In this document: positions 15,642-23,945 of the stretch, in pieces
Numbering within the stretch: the stretch's first letter is position 1
How the letters are laid out: every line of letters begins with the position of its first letter
DNA from: a virus
Reading direction: 5' to 3' (one strand)
DNA: 64,000 nt
Virus record (IMG/VR): IMGVR_UViG_3300045051_000720
Span: 124,001-188,000 of that record
Made by a program: the position numbers and the translations under genes
Notes under the pieces: model-generated
The model's database searches: none
Told to the model about the DNA's origin: nothing
The model's input: the letters and a program-made list of their open reading frames with translations, nothing else

Positions 15642-18184
15642 CCGCCTTCACTAGCCAGTTCACCCCGCTCGCGTTCCCCCATTTCGGGATGGTCAAGCTA
15701 CCATCCATCACGATCACACCTGAGCAGAAGGCCTCGGTCGGTCTTCCTGCCACCGCGACCAATCAAGCGTTCCTGCTCGCCTTGGCGCGGGCGGGGTATA
15801 CCAAACGGGAGGCGGTCATCCCTGTTCAGCGACGTAAAGAATATGGTGATCGGGTTAAACGCGAGCTGGCGACGTTCGAGGAGCTTGGGTTCACGGACTA
15901 CGTGTTGCTGGTCTGGCTGGTCATCAACAAGGCGCGCGAGCTGGGGGTGTTCATAGATTACGGAAGAGGCTCGTGCGCTGGGAGTTGCGTTTTTTGGCTG
16001 CTTGGCATCACGGGCGTCGATCCCATTGCCAAGCGCCTCCTCTTCGAGCGGTTCGTCTCGCGCGTGCGCTCCAAGAAACAGGTCATCGACGGCGAGACCT
16101 ACCTCCAAGGCGACCTGATTGCCGACGCCGACCTCAACCTCGGCACCGGTCTTGACCAGATCGTGGCGTGGCTGGAGACCCTCTACCCCGGCGCGGTGTG
16201 TAAGATCGTGACCCACGGCACCCTCAAGGGCAAGGTGCTCATCAACGACGTGTACAAGACCATGGAGGGGGCCTCGCAGGAGGAGTCGCAGCGCATCTCG
16301 GGGATGGTCGAAACCAAGTACGGGGTGGTTGAGGATGTGGCAGACGCCTACGAGAAACACCCCGACTTCAAGCAGTGGGCCGACAAGCACAAGGAGACCT
16401 ACGAGGTATGCCTGCGCCTGCGTGATCTGATCCGCCAGAGCGGTGTGCACGCCAGCGGCTACGTACTCTCCGCGCGCCCCTTCGATGGCTTTCTCCCCAT
16501 CCAGCTGAGCAAGGACAAGGAGATCATCTCGTGCTACGAGATGGAGGACGTGTGCAACTACGCCGTCAAGCTGGACCTACTCGGACTCATCACCAACAAG
16601 GTCGTCAAGGAGGTGATCGACGCGACGGGGGTGGACATCACCACGCTTAATCTCGACTCCGACCCGTTCATCTACGACCGTTTTCAAGATGGCAAGCTGC
16701 TCCCGTGGGGGCTATATCAGATCTCGGCGGACTGCGCATATGGCGTGACTGCCGCCATCAAGCCCAAGAACATATTCGAGCTGAGCGACGTGAACGCTAT
16801 AGCCCGCCCGGGAGCCCTAGCGTACCTCTCGGGCTACGTCGAGAACAAGGCGCAGTGCCCGCACCCGGTCTTCGAGACCATCCTCAAGCCGACGCGCTTT
16901 TATTGCTTATATCAGGAACAAATGATGCATATGGCTGTGGCTGTGGGGTTTACATTGGATGAGGCCGAGATCCTGCGCAAGATCGTGGGCAAGAAGCAGG
17001 TCGAGAAGGTCAAGGAGTGGAAGGACAAGATCTACGCGCGCGTGGCGCAGAGCAACCTGCCCGCCAATCTGGGCGACATCCTGTGGAAGATCCTTGAGGA
17101 CAGCGCGTCGTACTCGTTCAATCTGTCGCACTCCCTCTCCACGAGCTACCTGACCGCCCTCACGGTCTACCTCAAGTACCGCTACCCGAAGGAGTTCATG
17201 TGCGCGTGCTTGAACGCCGCCAAGGACATTGATGAGCGTCGTCAGATCGGGCAGGAGCTGGGCCAGTTGGGTATCAAGATCCTCCCCGCCGACATCATCA
17301 AGTCGCGCCCGCGCTTCACCATCGAGGGCGATGGTATCCGCTATGGGTTGGAAGCGGTGCGCGGCGTCAAGAGTTATGCCGACAAGCTGGGGTCGTTCAA
17401 CCGCGTGTTCGAGTCCAAGTTCACCATCTTCGAGGTTGCCAAGGCGGCCAAGATCAACATCTCGGTCCTGACCTCGCTCATCTACGCGGGTTGCCTCGAC
17501 TCCATCATCTATGATGGCTCATCCCGCGCCAAGCTCGCGCTGGAGGCCCAGCTTTACAACCTCTTGACACCCAACGAGAAGGTGCTCGCCAAACGGTATG
17601 CCGACGAGTACAAAGACGACCTGCTCGCGCTGGTGAGGGGTATCGGCGAGAAGAAGAACGAGAAGGGCAAACCGCTGATCCAGCCATCGCGCATGACGAC
17701 GCTACGTCGGGACTACGCCCCGTGTTGGGAGCAGTACACTGCCAACGCCAAGAACGAGCTGCTCACGAGCTACGTGATGGAGCGCCACCTGTTGGGCTTC
17801 TCTTACTCCGCCACGCTCCATGGGTGCTATGCGTCGCGCATACCAACCCTCATCCCCCTCAAGGACATCGCCCAACACAAGGGCACCAAGGAGGTCTTCA
17901 AGTGCGTGGCTATCGTTGAAGAGGGGAAGGTACACATCAGCCAAAAAGGTGCGCCCTATTATCGGGCAGACGTGTTTGACGACGACACCAGTGCGCGCAT
18001 CATGCTGCATGGAGCAGAAAGAGTCGAGTCGTGCAAGGGGTATAACGGCGACCTCCCCAAGGCCGGTGACATCATCACCCTCACGGGCCAGCTATCCGCG
18101 GATGGCAAGATGATCTTCGCCGATAACATCGTCGTGCAGCCCGCGCTCGTCAAACTCAAGAAGACCGACGCCCCCGAGATATGA
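15638..18184 (+). CDS. dnaE: DNA polymerase III alpha, catalytic core (DnaE)
   Basis: 848 residues beginning where the PHP domain would end in a normal DnaE. It has the palm motif YGRGSCAGS near residue 109, the catalytic pair in IADADLN (Asp 163 and 165) and the third Asp in VKLDLLG (313). The fingers region has VNAIARPGALAYLSGYVE and the QEQMMHMA helix; the HhH-like segment includes AASLN-type SASYSFNLSHS. The C-terminal OB fold runs from about residue 745 (EVFKCVAIVEEGK). Bacterial DnaE is about 1,160 residues; together with the 259-residue PHP protein this accounts for a split alpha. No intein or clamp-binding motif was identified with confidence. Confidence 0.9.
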   Translation: MTAFTSQFTPLAFPHFGMVKLPSITITPEQKASVGLPATATNQAFLLALARAGYTKREAVIPVQRRKEYGDRVKRELATFEELGFTDYVLLVWLVINKARELGVFIDYGRGSCAGSCVFWLLGITGVDPIAKRLLFERFVSRVRSKKQVIDGETYLQGDLIADADLNLGTGLDQIVAWLETLYPGAVCKIVTHGTLKGKVLINDVYKTMEGASQEESQRISGMVETKYGVVEDVADAYEKHPDFKQWADKHKETYEVCLRLRDLIRQSGVHASGYVLSARPFDGFLPIQLSKDKEIISCYEMEDVCNYAVKLDLLGLITNKVVKEVIDATGVDITTLNLDSDPFIYDRFQDGKLLPWGLYQISADCAYGVTAAIKPKNIFELSDVNAIARPGALAYLSGYVENKAQCPHPVFETILKPTRFYCLYQEQMMHMAVAVGFTLDEAEILRKIVGKKQVEKVKEWKDKIYARVAQSNLPANLGDILWKILEDSASYSFNLSHSLSTSYLTALTVYLKYRYPKEFMCACLNAAKDIDERRQIGQELGQLGIKILPADIIKSRPRFTIEGDGIRYGLEAVRGVKSYADKLGSFNRVFESKFTIFEVAKAAKINISVLTSLIYAGCLDSIIYDGSSRAKLALEAQLYNLLTPNEKVLAKRYADEYKDDLLALVRGIGEKKNEKGKPLIQPSRMTTLRRDYAPCWEQYTANAKNELLTSYVMERHLLGFSYSATLHGCYASRIPTLIPLKDIAQHKGTKEVFKCVAIVEEGKVHISQKGAPYYRADVFDDDTSARIMLHGAERVESCKGYNGDLPKAGDIITLTGQLSADGKMIFADNIVVQPALVKLKKTDAPEI

Positions 18185-18528
18185 CCCGTCCCACCTTCGT
18201 CACCTGTCAAGACCGCCTCACCCAACTGGTCGCCGAGGACCAGCCCGAGGACTACCTCTTTGACGAGCAACCCATTCGGGTAGGCAACGCCAAGCTGACC
18301 TCCTTCCTCGTTCACTACACCACGCGCGGCGGCGCACCCCGCGAGGCGCGGCTGGTGTTCGGCGGCGATCAGAGGCTGCTCTTCGCCTTCGTCATCGACC
18401 CCGGGATGTGTGGCCACGCGCTAGAGGAAGGCTTCGACGCGCAGAAGGCGGACGAACTGGCCACATTGCGCGTGGACGGGTTGGACGCGGTTGTGGGGTA
18501 CCTGAAGGGACTTGACACGCGCGGCTAA
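18181..18528 (+). CDS. Hypothetical protein, 115 aa
   Basis: Coupled to the polymerase core by ATGA, so probably co-expressed with it. No motif recognised; a mixed alpha/beta pattern ending in LDAVVGYLKGL. Confidence 0.6.
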   Translation: MTRPTFVTCQDRLTQLVAEDQPEDYLFDEQPIRVGNAKLTSFLVHYTTRGGAPREARLVFGGDQRLLFAFVIDPGMCGHALEEGFDAQKADELATLRVDGLDAVVGYLKGLDTRG

Positions 18529-18546
18529 CGCGGCTATGATGAGCAC
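18512..18546 (+). promoter_or_regulatory. Leaderless promoter
   Basis: TTGACA at 18512 (inside the preceding gene), 17-bp spacer with GCTAAC, TATGAT at 18535, six bases to ATG 18547. Confidence 0.75.
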
Positions 18547-18822
18547 ATGACCTTCCATCATCCCGTGATCACTCCCGACGCCGACGAGGCGGATGAAAAG
18601 CATTGGCGGCGCACGGCTGTCGGTGAGCAGATCAAATCAGCGTGGCAGGCCTATATCCTGCTTCCCCAACCTCACTGGCGCATCAGTGCCTTCTACACCT
18701 CGGACCGTGAGGTCGTATCCGGGCGTACGTCTTACAGGGCACCAAACAGCCTCAAAGCATGGTGCTCGGTTCTGCCTGAGCTAACGCGCAAGTGGGTGCG
18801 GCGATGGAGGGGGTTGGCGTGA
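18547..18822 (+). CDS. Hypothetical protein, 91 aa
   Basis: First gene after its own promoter. Contains IKSAWQAYILLP and a basic C terminus (RKWVRRWRG). Unknown. Confidence 0.6.
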   Translation: MTFHHPVITPDADEADEKHWRRTAVGEQIKSAWQAYILLPQPHWRISAFYTSDREVVSGRTSYRAPNSLKAWCSVLPELTRKWVRRWRGLA

Positions 18823-19175
18823 AAAAGCGGGACATCGACACCCTTGTGGGGTATGCCATCCATGACTGGTGGCAGGTTGGTGACTACAGTCTATGTTTAC
18901 GTACCACCGGCCCGTCTGGCGGTGAGGCACATTGGGACATCCAGTTGGACGATGATGGTGGGGGCACCGGCAACGCCAGCCACGCTTATTTTGGCGACAT
19001 TCGTCTAAACGACCTGCTCGGTCACACCATCACCGCCGCGCGCCACGAGGACGAATCGTCCTATGGTGTGCTGTTGATCCTTGAGGCCGGCGATAAACGG
19101 GGGTGTATCCCCATCGTCCACGACCACAACGGGTACTATGGCTTCAGCTATGAGGTCGTGCCTTTCGTGCCATGA
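18819..19175 (+). CDS. Hypothetical protein, 118 aa
   Basis: GTG 18819 overlaps the previous TGA (GTGA). It reads VKKRDIDTLVGYAIHDWW and is beta-rich with Gly/Asp turns. Unknown. Confidence 0.6.
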   Translation: MKKRDIDTLVGYAIHDWWQVGDYSLCLRTTGPSGGEAHWDIQLDDDGGGTGNASHAYFGDIRLNDLLGHTITAARHEDESSYGVLLILEAGDKRGCIPIVHDHNGYYGFSYEVVPFVP

Positions 19176-19342
19176 AGCAGTACTGCATTGTCTATGACCT
19201 CGACGGCGAGGCTTATGTCATACCCGCCACCAAGCGCAAGGCATGGGACACCTTCTTGGCTATTCCTGTGGACGACGAGCGCAAGGTACCCAAGTGGGCC
19301 GAGCGCATAGATAGCCCACTCTCAATCACCTTGACACGATGA
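19172..19342 (+). CDS. Hypothetical protein, 56 aa
   Basis: Bridges its neighbours with ATGA overlaps at both ends, which supports it as a real gene. Begins MKQYCIVYDLDGEAYVIPA; unknown role. Confidence 0.6.
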   Translation: MKQYCIVYDLDGEAYVIPATKRKAWDTFLAIPVDDERKVPKWAERIDSPLSITLTR

Positions 19343-19713
19343 CTACCCACGAGTTCGCCCGTTCTCTCCTCGCGCTGCCTGACCTGCCGGTCTTCCATTT
19401 TGATCCCTCCCTCGCCGGGCTGGACGAGGAGATTGATCACTCACTCACCGAGCCCGTGGCCGAGGTGTGTCGCCCTGACCGCTGGGACAAGCGATGGAAG
19501 CCCTTCGTGACCATCAGCTCGGTCGAGGACCGTACGGAAGAGGCGGATGGCATCGACGCGATGCGCGACGACCGCCAGCGGCTCGATTGGGTGTTGGCCA
19601 TCCTCGCCACGCGCGGTACGGATGGGTTGAGAGACATCATCCCGTGGGAACCACCCTGCCCACCTGACCGCGATAGTCTCGACATCGCGATGGGGCGGTG
19701 TCCGACCCCCTAA
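19339..19713 (+). CDS. Hypothetical protein, paralogue of 39899-40120
   Basis: 124 residues. The N-terminal HEFARSLLALPDLPVFHFDP closely parallels [20 protein letters not shown] in the gene at 39899, so the phage has two members of this small family. The N-terminal half probably forms one conserved domain; the last 50 residues are specific to this copy. Confidence 0.65.
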   Translation: MTTHEFARSLLALPDLPVFHFDPSLAGLDEEIDHSLTEPVAEVCRPDRWDKRWKPFVTISSVEDRTEEADGIDAMRDDRQRLDWVLAILATRGTDGLRDIIPWEPPCPPDRDSLDIAMGRCPTP

Positions 19714-19976
19714 TGGCCGTCGTCGCCGACTTCATCTGCTCGGTGTGTCAGACCAAAAGGCACGAGCTGGTCGTGTGGGGCGAGTACGGCACGGTGTGTG
19801 CGGTCTGTCGGACTGAGCAGGTCAAGGCCGAGTCCTCCGCTAAACGCATGACCCTCAAGGGGTTGACGGCGTTGACGGTTGAGGAGAGGTTGGCGAGGCT
19901 AGAGGCGGAACTGTATGACCTCCCCGCGCTGCGGCGGCGAATCGAGGGTTTGGAAGCGGGTCAGGCTCGGTACTGA
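19713..19976 (+). CDS. Zinc-ribbon protein, 87 aa
   Basis: ATG 19713 overlaps the previous TAA. ICSVCQTKRHE and CAVCRTEQVK give two C-x2-C knuckles about 19 residues apart, followed by a helical coiled-coil-like tail (VEERLARLEAELYDL). Possible nucleic-acid or protein binder. Confidence 0.6.
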   Translation: MAVVADFICSVCQTKRHELVVWGEYGTVCAVCRTEQVKAESSAKRMTLKGLTALTVEERLARLEAELYDLPALRRRIEGLEAGQARY

Positions 19977-20093
19977 CGCATCACCCCATCGTGATGCGAC
20001 GATGGGTGTATATCCTCTTGGCCACGCGCTCTAGTAGGCGGCGGTGGAGTGTTACCGAGGCGGGAGACATCGAGCTACCGCCAAGTCTACCCC

Positions 20094-20099
20094 TATAAT
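20094..20099 (+). promoter_or_regulatory. Consensus -10 box TATAAT in non-coding region
   Basis: A perfect TATAAT with no good -35 box at the usual distance. It could start a transcript of roughly 550-690 nt ending in the hairpins at 20635-20745. Confidence 0.4.
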
Positions 20100-20634
20100 C
20101 CCCGCCGCGCTGGGTGTATAGTGGACGACGGACTAACACCCGCCGCGAGACACGTGTGTGATAACGCGATACTCGCTATGCCCAATCTCGATGCCGGAAG
20201 TCCCGGAGTGTCGGGCGCAGTTCGACGATGTTCGCAGCGCATATCAATAGACTGTCGGGGTAGCTCCCCTTCACCGCTCGCGACCAGACGGCTTGCTGAA
20301 AGGCAAGTGGCGTTCCTCGGATGACCCTCGCGCGGCTCTGACACGACTGACCTGTCCAGTGATGGATGGGCGAAACGGCTGGTTCGGGCAGTCCTGACTC
20401 GCGCATGGTCTAGTAGGTCGTCCCTGAAGCACCATGCTCACCTCGTCGCCCGGTTAACGGTCACGCTTGTCTTTCGTATCGGCAGGCAGCCACCGCACCC
20501 CAGTTGGGTTTCAAGCCCCTAGAGAGAGGTCGCTGGATGGAAAGGGCGATGTTGCGCCTCACGGTGCAGATGCTGCGGTAGATGTCGGCTAAACCGTTCC
20601 CCGGTCCCGCTTTGCTACGTTGGTCTCCTAGTCT

Positions 20635-20651
20635 CACCCCTTTTGGGGGTG
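20635..20651 (+). terminator. Hairpin, possible terminator
   Basis: CACCCC-TTTTG-GGGGTG, a perfect 6-bp stem, followed by GTGTCTTTT. It may end the transcript or be part of the structured RNA. Confidence 0.4.
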
Positions 20652-20692
20652 GTGTCTTTTCCGACCCTAGGACCCAATGTAGCCATCCAGCG

Positions 20693-20745
20693 CGCCCTTA
20701 CGGGCGAGCAGGGAAGAGGGCTTCCCGTTCAGGGTCTGCCGACCC
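20693..20745 (+). other. Three tandem perfect hairpins
   Basis: CGCCC-TTAC-GGGCG (20693-20706), GGGAAG-AGGG-CTTCCC (20711-20726) and GGGTC-TGCC-GACCC (20732-20745) follow one another with almost no spacer. This is strong evidence of selected RNA (or cruciform DNA) structure. Confidence 0.55.
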
Positions 20746-20800
20746 CTACCCAGCCCCTCAAACCCCAAAGCGGGAGGGTTAAGGCTAGGTGTGTCCACAC

Positions 20801-20836
20801 TTGACTCTCTCGGTCAACCCGCCTACCCTAGGGTCT
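20801..20836 (+). promoter_or_regulatory. Leaderless promoter/operator for DUF1643 gene
   Basis: TTGACT at 20801, 17-bp spacer, TACCCT at 20824, seven bases to ATG 20837. TTGAC-N7-GTCAA dyad is perfect. Confidence 0.75.
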
Positions 20837-21430
20837 ATGGCTAAGGCTCCCGAGACAAGCGTGTGCGTGTTCAGTGACGAGAACCCGCCGCGGTACCGAT
20901 ACCTCCTAGACCACACCGTCGATGACACGGTCCCGAGCTACGCTCGAAAAACGGTCATCTTTATTCTCGCCAACCCCTCGGTCGCCAATCAGACCCAGCT
21001 AGACCGCACTCTGCGCCGCGCGCGAGGCTTCACCAAACGGTTAGGGGGTCATCATATGGCCATCCTCAACGCCTTCGCTTTCGTCAGCCAAGACCCGGCG
21101 GGAATGCTCAACGCAGATGACCCGGTCGGCCCGCTCAACGACCAGATCATCGCCAAGACCATCGCGCGCGAGGGGGTCCTTCATGTCATCTGCGGGTGGG
21201 GTCATCTGGGTACGCACCGTGGGCGCGACAAGGAGCTGATGGCGATGCTGCCGGGGCAGCTGTCCTGTTTGGGGCTGACCAAGGGTGGACAGCCTCGACA
21301 CCCCCTCTATCTCAAGGCCGACGCTCCTCTCCTGCCCTTTGGGTACGTGGTCAATCCGAGCTTGACATCACCATCCAACTCCGGTACGGTGAGCGCATGT
21401 CCTCCTCCCCCGACCTCATCCTCTGGGTGA
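20837..21430 (+). CDS. DUF1643 family protein
   Basis: 197 residues with the DUF1643 signature in order: FILANPSVAN, LDRTLRRARGFTKRLG, ILNAFAFVSQDPAGM, DDPVGPLNDQ, ICGWGHLGTHRGRD and GLTKGGQPRHPLYL. The family is common in phages and bacteria and its activity is unknown. The last 25 residues are low-complexity (Ser/Pro/Thr) and overlap the next gene's promoter, so they may be dispensable. The ATG is fixed by the promoter spacing. Confidence 0.85.
   Translation: MAKAPETSVCVFSDENPPRYRYLLDHTVDDTVPSYARKTVIFILANPSVANQTQLDRTLRRARGFTKRLGGHHMAILNAFAFVSQDPAGMLNADDPVGPLNDQIIAKTIAREGVLHVICGWGHLGTHRGRDKELMAMLPGQLSCLGLTKGGQPRHPLYLKADAPLLPFGYVVNPSLTSPSNSGTVSACPPPPTSSSG
21362..21396 (+). promoter_or_regulatory. 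Leaderless promoter of the BCS1-like operon
   Basis: TTGACA at 21362 (inside the DUF1643 gene), 17-bp spacer with TCCAAC, TACGGT at 21385, six bases to ATG 21397. Confidence 0.7.
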
Positions 21431-21492
21431 TCGTGGCGGTGGTGGTGGCGATTGTCATCTTCATCATCGACCAGATGGACCCGTTCGAATGA
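21397..21492 (+). CDS. 31-aa single-pass membrane peptide
   Basis: MSSSPDLI followed by about 20 hydrophobic residues (LWVIVAVVVAIVIFII) and the acidic end DQMDPFE: one transmembrane helix. Its promoter spacing and the ATGA overlap with the AAA+ gene support translation. It may anchor or regulate the ATPase; that is inferred. Confidence 0.65.
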   Translation: MSSSPDLILWVIVAVVVAIVIFIIDQMDPFE

Positions 21493-23000
21493 TCCCTGAT
21501 CTATCTCTCACCTCATGGGCCGGCATCGCCGCCGCTGGTGCCTTCATCGCCTCGGGATGGCGCACCATCCTTGCGGGATGCCGATGGGTATCCGACCTCA
21601 TCATCTGCCGCGTGATGCTCAAGGACGACACCGCGCGCGCGGTGATGGCGTATGCGTGGTCGAAGGGCAAGCGCAACCCGTTTGGGCTGAGGATGTTTGG
21701 CGGGTTGACTACGTTCGTCGCGCCCAAGCGAAGGGTTGAGGTTGTGGGTTACGAGAGTGTGACCAGCGAACCGGTGCTTTTCTGGATGGGTCGCGTGCCC
21801 ATGCTCATCAGTTGGGGTATGACCTGCAAGGAGCACGATCGGCTCAACGTGGGCAATCAGATCGGTGGGCCGGCGATGCCTACCACCCTGCGGTTCCTTC
21901 GCGGCACGTTGAATGTCGAGACTTTTATCGAGGCGGCCATCACCGCCTACAACCAGAAGCGACAGATGACTGACGACGCAACGCGCCGTCCCAAGCGGTT
22001 CAACGTCATCCGCATGACCGGCCCGGTGCGGGGCGAACACGAGTTGTCGATGAAAGGGTCGGGCTCTGAGAGCCCCAATAGCATCAGTGGTACCGCTTCC
22101 GATTTCCTCATTCAACTCCAGCGCGGTGAGATGCGCACGTTGACGTGGAAGCCCGAGGATTTGGTCGAACTGGGGTCGAGCGAGAAGCCCTTCACGCATC
22201 ACCCGGTCGCCCCCGACATCATGGCGGCGTTCGATGACATCGGGGGATGGCTCAAGCACGAGAACTGGTTTCGCTCGCGGGGTGTGCCGTGGAGACGGGG
22301 ATTCCTGATCCACTCGCCGCCCGGCGCGGGAAAGGACACGTTGATTCGCAACCTCGCCATCCAGCACGACCTTCCCATCTACGCCTTCGACCTGTCCACC
22401 TACGACAACCGCTCGTTCCCCGATGCGTACCGTGCGGTGATGCAGAACGCGCCCGCCATCGCGCTAATCAGTGACATCGACGCCGTGTTCAAGGGGCGCG
22501 AGAACGTCGCGGTCAAGGACAAGCAGCGCGAGGGGTTGACCTTCGACTGTTTGCTCAATACCCTCAGCGGCATCACCACGTCGGAGGGGGTCCTCCTGTT
22601 CATCACGACCAATCACATCGAGAGCCTCGATCCTGCACTCGGCCAACCGCGCAATGGGGATCATAAGTCCACTCGGCCCGGCCGCATCGACAAGGTGATT
22701 GAGATGGGCGCGATGCAGGAGCGCGAGCGGCGCTTGTTGGCCCAGCATGTGCTGAGTGACTGGCCCGACCAGATTGAGCCCACTGTCGTGGCGGGCGAGG
22801 GCGAGATGGCTGCCCAGTTCCAAGAGCGGTGCGCGCAGGTCGCGCTCAAGGCGTATTGGGAGAGGGGGCTGACCAGCGAGGTTGTACCTGTGGCGGCACG
22901 AGCGGTTGATGAATCGGCGCGACGCGAGGACGATAGTAAATGGGCAGATGAACAGGCGTTGATGCGCGCGCGACGTTTTATGCAAGCGAAATCCTTATGA
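21489..23000 (+). CDS. BCS1-like AAA+ ATPase
   Basis: 503 residues. An N-terminal hydrophobic stretch (ISGxx-like region around residues 8-45, including WAGIAAAGAFIASGW) could be a membrane segment. After a BCS1-specific-like middle region, the AAA+ module has WRRGFLIHSPPGAGKDT (Walker A at about 275-284), AIALISDIDAVF (Walker B), LLNTLSGI, the sensor ITTNHIESLDPAL and the Arg-containing RPGRIDKVIEMG. This arrangement is that of BCS1-type AAA proteins, which remodel or translocate folded proteins. The client is unknown. Coupled to the membrane peptide upstream and to a small gene downstream by ATGA. Confidence 0.85.
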   Translation: MIPDLSLTSWAGIAAAGAFIASGWRTILAGCRWVSDLIICRVMLKDDTARAVMAYAWSKGKRNPFGLRMFGGLTTFVAPKRRVEVVGYESVTSEPVLFWMGRVPMLISWGMTCKEHDRLNVGNQIGGPAMPTTLRFLRGTLNVETFIEAAITAYNQKRQMTDDATRRPKRFNVIRMTGPVRGEHELSMKGSGSESPNSISGTASDFLIQLQRGEMRTLTWKPEDLVELGSSEKPFTHHPVAPDIMAAFDDIGGWLKHENWFRSRGVPWRRGFLIHSPPGAGKDTLIRNLAIQHDLPIYAFDLSTYDNRSFPDAYRAVMQNAPAIALISDIDAVFKGRENVAVKDKQREGLTFDCLLNTLSGITTSEGVLLFITTNHIESLDPALGQPRNGDHKSTRPGRIDKVIEMGAMQERERRLLAQHVLSDWPDQIEPTVVAGEGEMAAQFQERCAQVALKAYWERGLTSEVVPVAARAVDESARREDDSKWADEQALMRARRFMQAKSL

Positions 23001-23275
23001 GCATCCACCTCACCCCCGAGGAACAGACGACCTTGACGATTGCCCTCGCCCTCGAAAATGAGGGCTTCACCTCCGCCGCGCAGTGGCTGCGCAATCAGAT
23101 TGCCGCGCTGAGGGGCATCAAATGGGATCAACCACCGCACCCGGGTGGGTGGGAGGCCGTGTTTCGCACTCATCGGGGAAGCTTACCACCAGTGGTGACC
23201 CCAACCCCAACCGCGCATCAACCGGCCATTCTGCCGGACCAGATTGTCGGCGCGCCGTTTGACGAGACCTTATGA
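22997..23275 (+). CDS. Hypothetical protein, 92 aa
   Basis: Coupled by ATGA. The N-terminal half is helical with LTPEEQTTLTIALALENEG; the C-terminal half is Pro-rich and probably disordered. Unknown. Confidence 0.6.
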   Translation: MSIHLTPEEQTTLTIALALENEGFTSAAQWLRNQIAALRGIKWDQPPHPGGWEAVFRTHRGSLPPVVTPTPTAHQPAILPDQIVGAPFDETL

Positions 23276-23748
23276 CCGTCGAGACCACAGACTACACTCC
23301 CGAGGGTAAGACCCTCTCCGATTGCTCTCCCGCCGAGTTGATGCACACTGTCCTTGCCATTCGTCAGCACGGTATGCTCCGGATGCACGCCGCCGAACGG
23401 TTGATGAACCGTATCAACGACGAGCTGGAGTCGCGCAAGCTGGGGTTATTCACCTACGAGGACAACGGCACCGATCCCGATGACAAGGGGATGGTGCACG
23501 CCATCGGGCCGCTTCAAGACACGTTACGCACCGACGACCATCATCACGTCATCCTCATCCGCAACGTGGACCGTCAGTACCGGGTCCTGACCGTCAATGG
23601 TCCGTTCTCCAAGGTGCGCGCCGAGGTGCGGGCATTTTGCGATGCGCCGTCTCGTCATCCCAAGGTCGAGCCCCTCGATTTGAGCAAAGGCCCTGTGGTC
23701 TTGCCCAGCGGGACTATCGTCGGGATGGTTGACCCATTTATTCCATGA
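23272..23748 (+). CDS. Hypothetical protein, 158 aa
   Basis: Coupled by ATGA. Helical N-terminal half (AERLMNRINDELESRKL) and beta-rich C-terminal half (RQYRVLTVNGPFSKV). Family unknown. Confidence 0.6.
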   Translation: MTVETTDYTPEGKTLSDCSPAELMHTVLAIRQHGMLRMHAAERLMNRINDELESRKLGLFTYEDNGTDPDDKGMVHAIGPLQDTLRTDDHHHVILIRNVDRQYRVLTVNGPFSKVRAEVRAFCDAPSRHPKVEPLDLSKGPVVLPSGTIVGMVDPFIP

Positions 23749-23945
23749 CCCTCACCGACCAAGACCTTGACAACCTCCTCGCCATCCTCGCTGAGCGAGA
23801 ACGACTCAAAGCGTTGACCAACCGCGCGCTGGTGTTGGAGGTGTTAGGCCACCCAGCCGCCGACGATCCAGTGGTGATCGAGCTGATGAACCGGGTGCTC
23901 CCCGGTTGGGAGCACGGCTTTACAGAGGAGGAGACTGAGTCATGA
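23745..23945 (+). CDS. Hypothetical acidic helical protein, 66 aa
   Basis: Coupled by ATGA at both ends. Leu- and Glu-rich, probably a small helical bundle. Unknown. Confidence 0.55.
   Translation: MTLTDQDLDNLLAILAERERLKALTNRALVLEVLGHPAADDPVVIELMNRVLPGWEHGFTEEETES

Larger units (their letters stand above)
19977..20800 (+). ncRNA. Candidate large structured non-coding RNA region
   Basis: About 820 bp without a convincing gene, the longest such gap in the window. A strong hairpin opens it (GCATCAC/GTGATGC around 19978-19997, overlapping ATCGT/ACGAT). A perfect TATAAT lies at 20094, rare in this GC-rich sequence. Many local hairpins follow: CCGG-AAGTC-CCGG near 20195, GGGG-TAGCT-CCCC near 20257, CTTGC-TGAAAG-GCAAG near 20293. 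The 3' part is a run of perfect stems at 20635-20745. Phages carry large ornate RNAs (GOLLD, ROOL) of 500-800 nt; this region fits in size and texture but I cannot confirm either class. No convincing tRNA cloverleaf was found. Confidence 0.45.

Noticed and set aside
20093-20344. A - strand frame in the non-coding region
   Set aside because: Composition is not protein-like, there is no promoter or coupling, and it crosses several perfect hairpins.
20500-20530. tRNA T-arm-like sequence (GGGTTTCAAGCCC)
   Set aside because: No matching acceptor stem, anticodon arm or D-arm could be found at the required distances.
21513-22367. A 284-codon - strand frame
   Set aside because: Lies fully within the BCS1-like ATPase gene, which has complete AAA+ motifs.
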